NCBI GenBank assembly: GCA_037975125.1
Contig: CM075860.1
Span: 21,475,589 to 21,539,588, forward strand
Direction: 5' to 3'
DNA from: Latrodectus hesperus
Lineage: Eukaryota > Arthropoda > Arachnida > Araneae > Theridiidae
DNA length: 64,000 nt
Shown here: in pieces, positions 27,563 through 60,061 of the stretch
Layout of the letters: each line of letters starts with the position of its first letter
How positions within the stretch are numbered: position 1 is the stretch's first letter
The notes under the pieces: model-generated
Database searches by the model: none
What the model saw: only the letters and a program-made list of their open reading frames with translations
Told to the model about the DNA's origin: nothing
Position numbers and translations under genes: made by a program

Positions 27563-28966
27563 CACTACTGGCCATTAAAATTGCTACACCAGGAAAGCGG
27601 CACACCACACACGTGAAATTTGCATGACAGGTAGAACTTGCTGTGATATGCAAATGATTAGATTTTCAGCGCATTCTTACAAAGCAGGCGACAGTAGTGA
27701 CATCTACAATGTGTATAAAACCACAGATTTGACAGCAGTTTTCTCATACTCAATTTCCGTTTCAACGTTGTTTTCGGCAAAGAAAGTTGTTGTAATGCCT
27801 CCTGTAAGAAGAAGAAATGCCTATCAGCACGTGTCTGACTTTGATCGAGGAAGGATTATAGCCTACCGGGATTGCGGTTTATCGTACCGCAATATTGCTG
27901 CTCGCATCGGTCGAGACCCCATGACTGTTAGCAGAATATGGAATCGATGGGTTAAGAACAATCATATGGAACGTTATGCAGGATCTCAGTGACCCCCAAT
28001 GACTAACAGCAGAGAAGACAGACATCTTATCCGCATGGTCACGAAGGATCATACAGCCACGTCACGAACCCTGAGTCGAGAAATAGAGTTATTTGCAAGG
28101 CAACAAGTTTCTGCTCGAACAGTTCGACGACGTTTGCAGCAGCATGGATTGTCTGCACGGTGATCATGGCTTCGGCTACCATTGACGCTGCGTCACAGAC
28201 AGGAGCGCCTTCATTGGTGTGATCAGGGACGAACCTGGACGCGTGAATGGCATCACATCATCTTTACAGATGAATCTCGGTTCTGTATACAGGACCACGA
28301 TGGCCGCATCCGTATTTGGAGGCATCGTGAAGAACGCGCATTGCCAGCTTGCATTAGACATCGCCATTCTGGCCCATTTGCTGAAGTGATGGTATGGGGT
28401 GCCATTGGATACACATCTCGATCACCTCTTGTTCGCATTACCGGCACTTTGAACAGCAACCGTTACATTTCCGATATGTTAAGGCCCGTGGCTCTGCCCT
28501 ATCTTCGAGGCCTCCCTAATGCTTTGTTTCAACAGGATATTGCACGACCGCATGTTGCCCGTACTGTTCTGAACTTCCTTGATACAGAACAGGTTCGACT
28601 GTTAACCTGGCCAGCACGTTCTTCTGATCTGTCACCATTTGAGAACGTGTGGTCAATGGTTGCCTAGCGATTGGCACGCCATCATTCACCATTCACTACT
28701 GTCGATGAACTGTGTCATAGTGTTGAAGCTGCATGGTCTGAGATCCCCGTACATGCCATACTATCTCTGACTCCATGCCTAGGCGGATAAATGCTGTTAT
28801 TTCTGCCAGAGGTGGCTGCTCTGGGTATTGATTTCTCAAGATCTATACATCCTAATTTCCTGTAAATCTAATCATTTGTTCTTTCCTCTATAATGTATGT
28901 GTCCAACAAATATCGTTCTGTTATTTGCATTTTTTCTTAGTGTAGCAATTTTAATGGCCAGTAGTG
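27563..28966 (+). mobile_element. Tc1-family transposon, near full length (1404 bp)
   Basis: A 27-bp perfect terminal inverted repeat starts CACTACTGGCCATTAAAATT at 27563 and ends as its reverse complement at 28966. The flanking TA dinucleotides (27561-27562, 28967-28968) are the Tc1/mariner target duplication. It holds one transposase gene in plus orientation with few lesions, so the copy is comparatively young. It is inserted next to a strong hairpin pair at 28971-29052. Confidence 0.97.
27795..28831 (+). pseudogene. Tc1 transposase pseudogene (DD34E)
   Basis: The transposase begins MPPVRRRNAYQHVSDFDRGR at 27795. The N-terminal half has the paired helix-turn-helix DNA-binding domain (RNIAARIGRDPMTVSRIWNR, then ARQQVSARTVRRRLQQHG). 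The catalytic part keeps TDESRF, QQDIARPH and DLSPFENVW, with 34 residues between the second Asp and the Glu. It is broken by in-frame stops at codons 66 (TGA, 27990), 123 (TGA, 28161) and 291 (TAG, 28665). An apparent 4-bp loss near 28765 shifts the last 20 codons, which end GGCSGY at 28828. The two TGA codons sit where relatives have Arg, so C-to-T decay of CGA is the likely cause (inference). Confidence 0.95.
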
Positions 28967-28970
28967 TAGT

Positions 28971-29052
28971 AACCTGAATACATCATAATAAGTGGTATTA
29001 TGATGTATTCAGGTTATCGGTGAATACACCGAAAGTGGTATTCACCGATAAC
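28971..29052. repeat. Two overlapping perfect hairpins (20 bp and 15 bp stems)
   Basis: AACCTGAATACATCATAATA (28971-28990) pairs perfectly with 28996-29015 across a 5-nt loop. GTTATCGGTGAATAC (29013-29027) pairs perfectly with 29038-29052 across a 10-nt loop, sharing 3 nt with the first. GTATTCACC also occurs at 27506-27514, on the other side of the Tc1 insertion. An older foldback element interrupted by Tc1 is a reasonable reading. Confidence 0.9.
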
Positions 29053-30297
29053 TTGATAGAAAATGCTACTGTACCAATGGCAATTCAACCGACGAGTCAA
29101 ACCTGATTGCTCATTGGTTAAATTAGTCACATGATAAAATACTTACGTAAATGCCATGCAGAAAAGTACCAAATTACTTTCGTAATTAGTAAATGTGTTG
29201 ACTAAATCGTCTGAATTTCGAAATGTTTTAAATATTTATTTCACATATTAAAGTATTATAGGCATGATTGCAGAGTAAGAAAATTTATTCTTCATTATTC
29301 AAATAACAGTTTTCTTCTAAATCTTCGGTATTAATAGCTTCGAAATAGTAATTTTCGTCAAGAGATATCGCTTGTGGATTTCCATTTCCTCCTCTTCCAG
29401 ATTTCTTATTAGGTCTAATGCTCCGTTTACAACACTCTAGTTCTCAAGAAAATCTAAGTGCTGCAAAATATAATATAAATTAGTGTATAAAATAATTATC
29501 ATTAAATAACGACACACTTGAAATTTGTTTCGCAAACAGCAAACATTAAAAAGTAAAGGGTTGAAAAGAAATGCGCATGATCACTTATCACATAACTGAA
29601 CTGCACATGCGCAGTCAGGTTTAACTTTGCCTTATAAGAAGATACTGTTCTTGAACCTAGAGGCAGATTTTCGCCTCGGTTACCCATACTGAAGTTGCTG
29701 GTGAATGCACCTGTTAGTCTCGGTCTACCGTTATGGAACAAACAAACCAAATTCATAAAATAAATCTCCTTGTTTTATAAAATTTTAAGTGCTTAGTTTT
29801 TGTTCTTATTTTATTAATATTTCAAGCAGATAAAAAATATAGTTATAAACACCAAAAAAAATATGTGCTTTAAAATATTAAGGAACCACATCAAAGTTAT
29901 ATAAATTTTAAAAATATTGAAGTTTTTATTGAACTACGATTAAAAATATTTAAAGTTTTCATTATAATTAATGAATAAATTCATTTCGAATTAAATCCTT
30001 TATGTAAGAAATTAATGTGTAAATATTTTTTGTTAAACAAATAAATTCTTTGTGAAGGATGTAATCATTCCATAGCAAAATTGGTATGCTTTCAAAAAAA
30101 TTGCTCATAATCATGTAACACTATGTGGATGAACAAATTATAAATTTCAAACAAAATGCTTTTTTATGTACTACTCTTTTACTAGCACATCAAGAAGATT
30201 TTTATTACTGGGAGAAAATATTAGAGTTACAGCATGTTATACTGTTAGTTTTGCAGTTATACAATTTGACACTTAAGGGGTTGACGTAAATGGTAAC

Positions 30298-30298
<1 letters not shown>
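29053..30298. other. Mostly AT-rich DNA; one possible coding fragment and an unassigned GC-richer patch
   Basis: Apart from the fragment listed at 29285-29443, a minus frame of 84 codons (29502-29756) covers a more GC-balanced patch. It has no recognisable domain. The remainder is AT-rich and blank. Confidence 0.4.
29285..29443 (-). CDS. Possible C-terminal coding fragment, unrecognised
   Basis: A short minus-strand frame ends at TAA (29285-29287) and reads ECCKRSIRPNKKSGRGG, then GNPQAISLDENYYFEAI, then NTEDLEENCYLNNEE. The basic-to-acidic layout and varied codons look more protein-like than neighbouring frames. A TTTTGCAG acceptor lies just upstream near 29461, but a stop lies between it and the frame. 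It could be the last exon of a transposon accessory gene, or noise. Confidence 0.2.
   Translation of the reverse strand, partial: ELECCKRSIRPNKKSGRGGNGNPQAISLDENYYFEAINTEDLEENCYLNNEE

Positions 30299-30372
<74 letters not shown>
30299..30372. repeat. (TA)n microsatellite
   Basis: An uninterrupted TA tract of about 36 units. Confidence 0.97.
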
Positions 30373-30373
<1 letters not shown>

Positions 30374-30877
30374 ACTTTTCTTTGTGGTGGATTTTGCCAT
30401 AGAAATATATAGCAAATATTATATTCCAGTGGTATTCAAAAGGGCTGAAACTGTCTTCCTAGCGTCTTTCAAACATGCTGTATTAAAATCAAGAACTTAT
30501 AGTCTAGTAGTAAATAAAAGTCTAAATGATCAAAGTTTCGAGTGTCGCATAGTATATAGTGAAATGTTGTACCGATGGTTAATCGTAACCTTGGAATCTT
30601 GATTGCAAACACTTTTTTGGAACCAAATGAGTGGTTTGTGGTTATTTTTCTTCTGTTAGGCTAGCTTTCTCATTAAATCAAAAAATTCTATTAAGTTCTT
30701 CTTTTGATAACTGCACCTTTTTAAACAAAAATGTAACACCCTAAAGAAAACATGGTAATCTTCTAGAAGTTACACCACACAATCTTTTCTGCGATGACGT
30801 ATGGAAATCTGTACCACTGCAGCGCGTACACACATCACAGGGAACTGCAGTGTTTCTTTGTTAGTGCCATACAAAAT

Positions 30878-31092
<215 letters not shown>

Positions 31093-31860
31093 CAGAAAGA
31101 GAGATTGCGGATTATCTTTCAAAGAAATCGATTATTGTATTACTAAGCAACTGTGAAGAGCGGATCAGTATGAGAAACTGCTGACTTATATGACCAATCG
31201 CACCAACCTCATTGCATCCCTGCACATGATGACAGACGTATTGTGTGCATGGATCCCTCAACCACATTACAAACTATGGAGCAATAGATGCAGTGATTAT
31301 TCGTAACATTTAACGTCGTTTGCAACTGATTGAACTGTCCTCAATGTGCCCATTCCTTTATTTACCTTTGATTCAATATTGTAATGATGTGATGAATGAC
31401 AGACAGGGACAAGGGAATGGAAGATGAACATTGTCTTCATTGACGAATCTAGCTTCTAATTGAAGTACCACAATGGTGGAATTTTGACTTGGATACAAAA
31501 TTGCGAGAGACTGGTGAGCTGCTGCATTATGCATTGCTCACTAGTCTTGTACCCTGTATCATAGCTTACGATGGTACTGGATTTTGCCATCGTGTCCTTG
31601 TAATACGTATTACCGGTATATACTGAACAGCCTATACTATATCTCTAGTGTTAAGACACATAGTTCTCTCTTAAGCTCTCTTCATCAGCCATATTCTAAC
31701 AGGATAATGTACGATCGAAAGTGCCATCAAGAGTTCTTTTAATATTCGAAATGAATTTCTTCCTAGACTGGCTTGTTCTCTTTATTTACCAATTTCAAAC
31801 GGGATTCCTGCTTGCATAACAAATGTCCTTGGATACATCACCCGCTGCAGCTAAGATAAA
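31093..31860 (+). mobile_element. Highly decayed Tc1-like transposase relic
   Basis: Frames in plus orientation keep order-conserved pieces of the same catalytic half seen in the Tc1 at 27.8 kb. GTGFCHRVLVIRITG at about 31574-31618 corresponds to the block before the TLNS motif. SLHQPYSNRIMYDRKCHQEF around 31680-31735 corresponds to the second-Asp block. The DESS block near 31443 matches DESRF. Stops and frameshifts occur every 20-40 codons and no terminal repeats remain. It is much older than the 27.6-kb copy. Confidence 0.7.
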
Positions 31861-32068
31861 CTTCAGAGAAAAAAAATAAAAATTCCAGCTCGGGAAATTC
31901 TTTTAGAACTTGATTTTGTTACTATTTATGAATATTTATGTCTTAAATATTAAGACTTTCAAACATTTTAAGTTGAAAACATCAACAAGGATAATTTTAT
32001 TTTTCAAATAAGAGTATCTACTAAACTAAGAATTTAGTGTTTTTAATTGGCATTTTTTTCTATCGATG

Positions 32069-32350
32069 ACCACTGTGTGAGTGACCCTTCGTCACAACAA
32101 GGCCGAAAAGTGCTACTCATTCATCGTTACCTGCTGGAGACCTGTAAATCAAGACACAGATTCGAGTATCTTTATCCACGTCACACCATCACAAAACAGC
32201 TTATAGAATGAGCCGCTCTTTACTTTATCATCTTAGTAGAAAGGACAAGGAAACACAGGGTGAAAGGAATATTCATGCCCAAACCGGGATTCGAACCCAG
32301 AACCTAAAGCCTAGGAATCAGGTACGCTAGCTGCTTAATCATTGGCGGCT
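32069..32350 (-). mobile_element. tRNA-derived SINE, about 280 bp
   Basis: On the minus strand the head reads AGCCGCCAATGATTAAGC with a later perfect B box, GGGTTCGAATCCCGG (32282-32296 complement). An unrelated, fairly GC-balanced body follows, running down to about 32069 and ending CACTCACACAGTGG. The acceptor stem is not preserved. It differs in body from the SINE at 21.2 kb, so at least two families are present. Confidence 0.7.
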
Positions 32351-32645
32351 TATGGTATATGTAATGCTCATCAATTTCAACAGTACGTAAAATTTGAATA
32401 TAACTTCATCTTATTTATTATTTGTTTATCTCATACATACTTCAATGTAATTTCATTTTTTTTATCGTTTTGTGTATTATTTCATTAAATGGACATTTAT
32501 TCAAAAATTTACATTAAAATCTTCTTCCAGTTCTTATCTATCCTTTCTCAAAACTTTGTGAAATATTTCAACCAGTCTGGTATTGGTAAATTAAGATACA
32601 CAGAAATTTTCAATAATATTTTTAGTATAGTTAAAATGTCTATTA

Positions 32646-32769
32646 AATAAGATAAAAAACTTTTTTTTGCATACATATATTTGGTAATGGAATTCATCTG
32701 TATTATTTTGATTATATATGAATTCCATTACCAAATATATGTATACAAAAAATATTTTTTATTTTATTG
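32646..32769. repeat. Foldback element, about 52-bp arms
   Basis: The inner 25 bp of the arms (ending GGTAATGGAATTCAT on the left) are perfect inverted repeats around a 20-nt loop (32698-32717). The outer parts stay complementary with a few mismatches through the AAAAAA/TTTTTT-rich ends. The whole structure would form a long cruciform. It resembles a small MITE or a palindromic duplication; no target duplication is obvious. Confidence 0.9.
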
Positions 32770-33330
32770 AAAAAAAGAGTAAATGTATTATTTTGATTAC
32801 ATAATACTAATGAGAAGTTTCCTAGAAATTACCTTCTGGAATTATAATAATTACTTTAATCGAACCACATTTAAAAAGTGTATGTATGGACGCCAAATGG
32901 ATCGACTCCATAAAACAAGAAGTTGAGAAATATAATAAAATTGTATACATTATTTTTTTAAATAAACATTGTTAATGTTAATTATTAATAGTTTTGGTGG
33001 GATTAATACTTATTTTAAACTAAATTTGTTCGAAGTATATAAATTATATATTACAAACAGTGATGATATTAAAACTTTATAGAATTTCGAAAGTGTAGTT
33101 AATTGATTAGACAAGCGAAATATTCATATATTAGCCTAAATTATTATTTCTAACGCTGATTACTTTTCTATATAATAATATTCATGAGGTTTATCTTATC
33201 TGCTAATCAATTTATGAATCTAATTCAAGAAAATTTCTAAGCTGTCCAACTTCTGATAAGAAAAAAATTTAATCCCTTTAAAAAGAATTAATGAGAAGGA
33301 AAACCTATCTTAATTCACCGGATGCAATTG
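32770..33330. other. AT-rich DNA, no gene seen
   Basis: I see no supported feature. Confidence 0.5.
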
Positions 33331-33730
33331 TGAGACGCCCCCTGCCGTCAAGATGATCAAGTTCGAAGAAAAAGGGGAACAGCTAGCAACTGCTTATCTA
33401 TTGATCTGTACCAGAGTCCCAAGTCAGAAATATGCTTTATTAAAATACCGCTCGAACTTGTCGTTGAGATAAGGAAAGGGGGAAAAAATGGAAAGAAGGG
33501 GGTATTTTCGGGAAAAGGGGGGTGATCGTTTTTCAGCCCACAGGTGTTGCGGTCGTTCGCCGAAGATTTTCCTTCTTATTTCTCGCCTGAACGGATTTGT
33601 CATGTGACTTCGGGAAAGAAAGTCACATCATAAATCACAAATCATCCCCCGCATCACCATCTAAAGAAAAAAAATGATGCGGCGGAATTCGTATTAGAAA
33701 TTCGTGCAGATGGTTTGGTCACTCCATCCT
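33331..33730. other. GC-rich island with G-quadruplex-like G runs
   Basis: Composition jumps relative to both flanks. On the plus strand, G runs of 5, 5, 3 and 6 occur at 33478-33482, 33498-33502, 33510-33512 and 33517-33522, enough for a long-loop G4. A 9-bp hairpin (ATGTGACTT with AAGTCACAT) lies at about 33600-33626 and CCGCATCA/TGATGCGG arms follow. No long frame crosses it. It could be a promoter or enhancer of a gene outside view, or an unrecognised repeat. Confidence 0.5.
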
Positions 33731-36525
33731 ACTCAGGAAACAATTCTGGGCATAATCTAAATTTTTCTCATTTGTTTTTGATTACAATCTAAAAATTATA
33801 TTAACTCTTCTCATTTAAAGATTGCAAACGGCCATAATTATTTTAATAATAAATTTCAAATACTAATAAGAATTTAATTTTAAATTCACTATTACTGGAT
33901 CAAATTTTTAAAAAGAAATCGTTAACAAGTCAACATTTAAGATACTTTATTTTCATAACAGTTAACATAATATTATTTTCACGTATCATAAAGAACATTA
34001 AGATCATTTTGAGGATAATATTTATCGATGTGCGTTTACTGAAAATGTAATTTTCTTAATATTTACTTCTTACATATACTATTTGAACGGTTGTTGTGGA
34101 TGAAAAAAACATCGAAGAAAACAAAAAGTATTTCAGAATGAAATAGGAATTCAGAACAGGAGAGATTAAAACAATATAATATAAAAAATTTCCCTCTAAA
34201 AAGACTTACTTAAAAGTTGAGTAACATAATCATAACTTGTGATTGCTAAGAATTTTCTAAACTAAGGTAATATTTTGTAAATTGCTATGATTTCTCATTT
34301 CTGTAGTTTAAGCAATAGTAATCTATTTTAATTTTGCTTAAGTTCTAATGATGTGCTTGAGATACCATAATCAACATTTAAGTTCTTCACTTGATATGGT
34401 ACGATGTATTGATTAATCATTTTAGATACTGTCGTAGTCATCCTTTGTAATGATTTTTTTTATCATTATTAGAGGAGTTCCAAGAAAAAAATACAACTCA
34501 ATGATATTATATACTTTTTTTTGCCTGTATTGAATGTATGGTGATTCATAATCGTCTTAAATTTTTTATTTGATTTTGAAACTTATATTTGTAAGAAACG
34601 AATTGACAACAACTTGAAAACAAAATGTGAGAATTTGTAAATGTAACTACCGAACTTCCAATATATCGTCGCGTTTTCATTTTTAATTTTATTGTCAATA
34701 AATATATTTACATTTAAATGTATAATTAGTAATCAAGCTACAACAAACGTTATAATTCTTAGGAGATATCTTTCAACAAAACAATGCATCACATTCCAAA
34801 AATATTTAGCATACTTACATAATTAATTAAAATCGTTCTGTTTCCAGATTGATAATAAGATTTAGTCTTTACAAAATATTTAGGGGATTACTATGAATGC
34901 TTCGTTTTTTGCCTTATATATTCACCCGATTTAAATATTCAATTCATCATTTGGGATTTAAAATATCTCAAGTTTTCATTCGGCATATTATATTCATTAC
35001 TATAACACAATTAATTACAGGAATGATAAACAACCAAGGATTTGTGTTATTAAAGATATATTACAGTTCTAAAAGTATCAGTGACAATAGTGAACATTTT
35101 TAAGGATTTTGATCTTGTAAAAAATTTAATAGTTAAAAACATTTTTATAACATTTCCTTAATTAATACATTATTATGCAATGTATTAAGTGCAATGTATT
35201 TCACATAAACGGAAGTCAAAGATAAATGCAAGAATAAGCAAATACAATGCAAATGAATGATATTTTTATCCTACTCCGATCTTCGGTATCTCTGTCATTA
35301 GTTGACGAGCAGCCCAATAAAGTGATGACGAAGTATAAAAAAATTTTAATTAGCATCTATACACACAGTTGTATTTAAGAAACTTTAAAACAATAAGCCC
35401 TTGTCTGAGGTGGTCATTTTGCATTTCCCTTTGGTAATACAGAGGGTAACAACCTGAATTCTTGACTTCAAAAAAATTTAAATATTTATTCATATAGTCA
35501 TGACTAGTAAGCAAACAAAAACAAGCAACCCCAACAAATCGAGGCAGAGAGTTGTTGGGGTTATTGAGCAAGACACTTTCATCTATTACCCCTAGTTGTA
35601 TCACTACAAGTTGTCTCTATTATTTTTTAAATTCTTGTAAATTATTCTTTTATGTGTGTGTGTATATATATGTATATATATTTATATCCTAGCTTATTTT
35701 TAACGATAAAAATTTCCTGTTTTTTTTTGTAGTAGATTTTATTTATTTCATCACTGGAAATAAATGATGAGCGGTACTCGTCATACTTAGTGATAAATCA
35801 CAAAAATTAGTTTACGGCTATAGAAAAAACAAATCTTTCACGACTTTTTTTCAGTACTTCTATAAACTCAATTATTTTTAAATTTATTTTCGAGTTTTTC
35901 CATGAAAATGTTATAATCTACATTACTGACTAACAAAATTACAATGCAAAAAGGAAATTTTCTAAAAGATTGAAGTTTTAATATTGCATATATACACATA
36001 TTAAAAATAAAAATAATTAGTACTGTGGTTACAATGCATAAAGCCATACCAGTAATGCCACAAATAGAATTAAATACAAGAAATACCAAAAAAAATTTAG
36101 ACATTTGTTTTCGCAACAAATAGTAGTCATTTTGAGGAAATTTGAATTTTAATGGTGAAAAAACGTGGTTTGTAGAAGCTGTGGATTAATAAAAGAATTC
36201 TAATTTAGGAACACTTTAAAAGATTGTCTGATAATTTTTAAACCAAGAAACAATTCACAAATTAAAAAAAATAAGGTTGTAGTTAGAAAAAAACTCCTAA
36301 CGTTCTTCCATTTTCTATAACAACCATTGTGTGGCTTTTGTGAAGCTAATAAATAAAATACTTTTCTTTTAAATAAAATGTCCTTTTAAAATATTTCTAT
36401 TGCCTTAAATTTGGTGATATTTTGGGAACTTTGATTTATCAAATAGTATATTAATTCTCTTAAATATATAAGATTAAACTCTTTACATTTATAATGCGTC
36501 ACATCTAACTATTTTTTGTGACTTC
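33731..36525. other. AT-rich intergenic DNA downstream of beta-tubulin, no gene seen
   Basis: Small frames only, such as minus 35350-35604 and 35868-36119. The latter is hydrophobic but unrecognised. A mixed TG/TA simple repeat is at 35652-35682. A perfect 10-bp hairpin (TTAATACATT with AATGTATTAA) lies near 35161-35187. Confidence 0.45.
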
Positions 36526-36619
36526 TTTATTCACTTATAATATACACATTTAGCTTTCTATCAATAAATTTATGTTTAGTTAGAAAAAATAATTTTTTCG
36601 CACAAATGAAGAGTTTATT
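36526..36619 (-). other. Candidate polyadenylation signals of beta-tubulin
   Basis: Two minus-strand AATAAA hexamers lie downstream of the tubulin stop, at 36614-36619 and 36526-36531. They imply 3' UTRs of roughly 250-350 nt. In AT-rich DNA such hexamers are common, so this is only a candidate. Confidence 0.35.
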
Positions 36620-36865
36620 AAGGTTAAACGTTTTTTTAATTTTAAAGTATTTTATGTTCACTTTTTTTACAAATAATTTTACCTAAGTACAAAAAAAAAA
36701 TATCTGACTCCAAATAACAAATATTTTTAATATGAAATTTTGAACAACGATTAAGAGAAAATTGCAATTAATTATCGGAAATAACTATTTAAATGTATAC
36801 TATATAGATACTATACTATATAGATACTAATAAAATAAATACTATATAGAAACTGAATGTATAAT

Positions 36866-58295
<21,430 letters not shown>

Positions 58296-59347
58296 ATTTA
58301 TGTCAAAAAAGTTTAAAAATGATGTTATCATAAAAGATTTAATATAAAATTACAATCAAAACAATATATCTAATGGAACAAAATTTTTAAGCTATAAACA
58401 CGATGCCATGACATTAAATTTTAAATCAATAGAAAACAACCTCGCGAAAAAATAACTACAAATTTTCGCGTGCTTTTAAAGAATCGTTTGTGAAAAATAA
58501 CTTTTTCATAATAATAGTAACAAATGCTTAACTATATATTATAACGTATTTATAGAGCACATTTTTAATTTATTTTTTTCTAAAATTCGACTAATTAGCA
58601 GCATTATTAATATTCATATTATTTTAATAAATTGAATTGATTATTTTTGACTTGAAAATTATTGATAAGAAATTCATATGAAGCAATTCATCCTTGACAT
58701 CAAATGAGGAAGATTTTCAAGTAATATTACAATACTATACAAAATTTTATATTTACCATCATTAAATATTTTCTACTAAAAATATTTATTGGAAAAATGA
58801 GCCTGGTTGCTTATATTTTAATAGCCTGTACCGCCCTCTATTAAAGACTTGTCCGCAATATATGCTTTTCTAAAAATTTTCTTCTAATTTATTTTAATGA
58901 AATAATGTATGCAAACTATTCTAAAATATAAACATACTTCAATATTTTGGACAAAAATATTATGTTTTAATGGTTTTACAAATAATTTTATGGTTTACTA
59001 ATAACTAACATTTACTAATATATTCTCCAAATAGAAAATCTAAGATTCGTGTTTGTGGTTAAAGAATGGCTTGTTGTTTGTTATTACTTGCACACGAGAG
59101 CTAGTATTTAAAATGCGTTTGAAATCTATCTCCAAGTTGGCGATAAAAAATGAAACATTTTCGGAATGTTTTATCAGTTAAATAATTGCCATCAAAATCT
59201 TATGAAGTATGATGATTTAAGTACAATATGAAAAGTTTAAAATGATCTTATTAGAAAAGTAATTTTAAAATAAATTATTATTCAAACAAGTAGCTTTTGT
59301 AGGATAAAAAATTATGATAATAGCAATCCAACTGTTGTTGAATTTCG
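58296..59347. other. Upstream flank of beta-tubulin
   Basis: AT-rich. This should contain the tubulin 5' UTR and core promoter, but I see no unambiguous TATA, initiator or upstream exon. A transposon lies beyond it from 59348. Confidence 0.4.
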
Positions 59348-59755
59348 GGATCAAATTTACTGTACGATCACCCTTGGCGCGTTTTTTGATGCCAAATTTG
59401 GCAAACATTTTTATTGGAAACCCGGCAAACTAGTATTTTGGCAACCCTATTTGTCATTAATTTCTCCTGAATATTTACCGATTTAAATTCATTAATATAA
59501 AATTTAATCAAAAAATTTTATGGATAATTTAACATATCAACTTTATTATTTTACCATTGATATTTGAAATCTATAAATCTGCGTTTTTTGTTAATTTTGT
59601 AAAATTAATTGAGCATATTGTTAGATACCAACAATGTATGAAACATTTGTTACATTTTCTTCCCGCCGTTTTCCCGATTGGAAATTTATCGTACGGTCAC
59701 CTTTGGCGACTTTTTGAAAATTTCGCCAAGGGTGACCGTACGGTAAATTTTTACT
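59348..59755. mobile_element. Small MITE with 8-bp TSD, related ends to the intron-1 element
   Basis: GAATTTCG flanks the element exactly (59340-59347 and 59756-59763). The left end contains AAATTTACTGTACGATCACC followed by CTTGGCGCG. The right end, reverse-complemented, contains AAATTTACCGTACGGTCACC followed by CTTGGCGAA (2 mismatches over the main block). The right terminus is itself a hairpin: a third inverted copy of the block at about 59686-59708 pairs with 59724-59746. At 408 bp with no frame of note it is non-autonomous. The order (A/T-rich terminus, then G.CACCCTTGGCG, then CG-rich inverted motif) and TSD length match the 56.8-58.0 kb element, so the two are probably relatives (inference). 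Confidence 0.85.
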
Positions 59756-59978
59756 GAATTTCGCAATTAAATCGTAAGCTGCGGAATACTATAGTAAACT
59801 TTATGAAATATTTCAAAATTCCGAAAATTGGATTAAGTTTAGAACATAGAAGCGCCGATAAAATTTATAGTTATTAATGGGCATAAATTTATAGGAAAAG
59901 ATTTAATACTTTTAATTGTAAAGAAACCAATTATTTGTAAAAATATTTATATTAATTATTACTAGTATTTCATGTATT

Positions 59979-60061
<83 letters not shown>

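Noticed and set aside
35868..36119. 83-codon possible transmembrane protein
   Set aside because: Short, AT-driven, no recognisable family or conserved residues.
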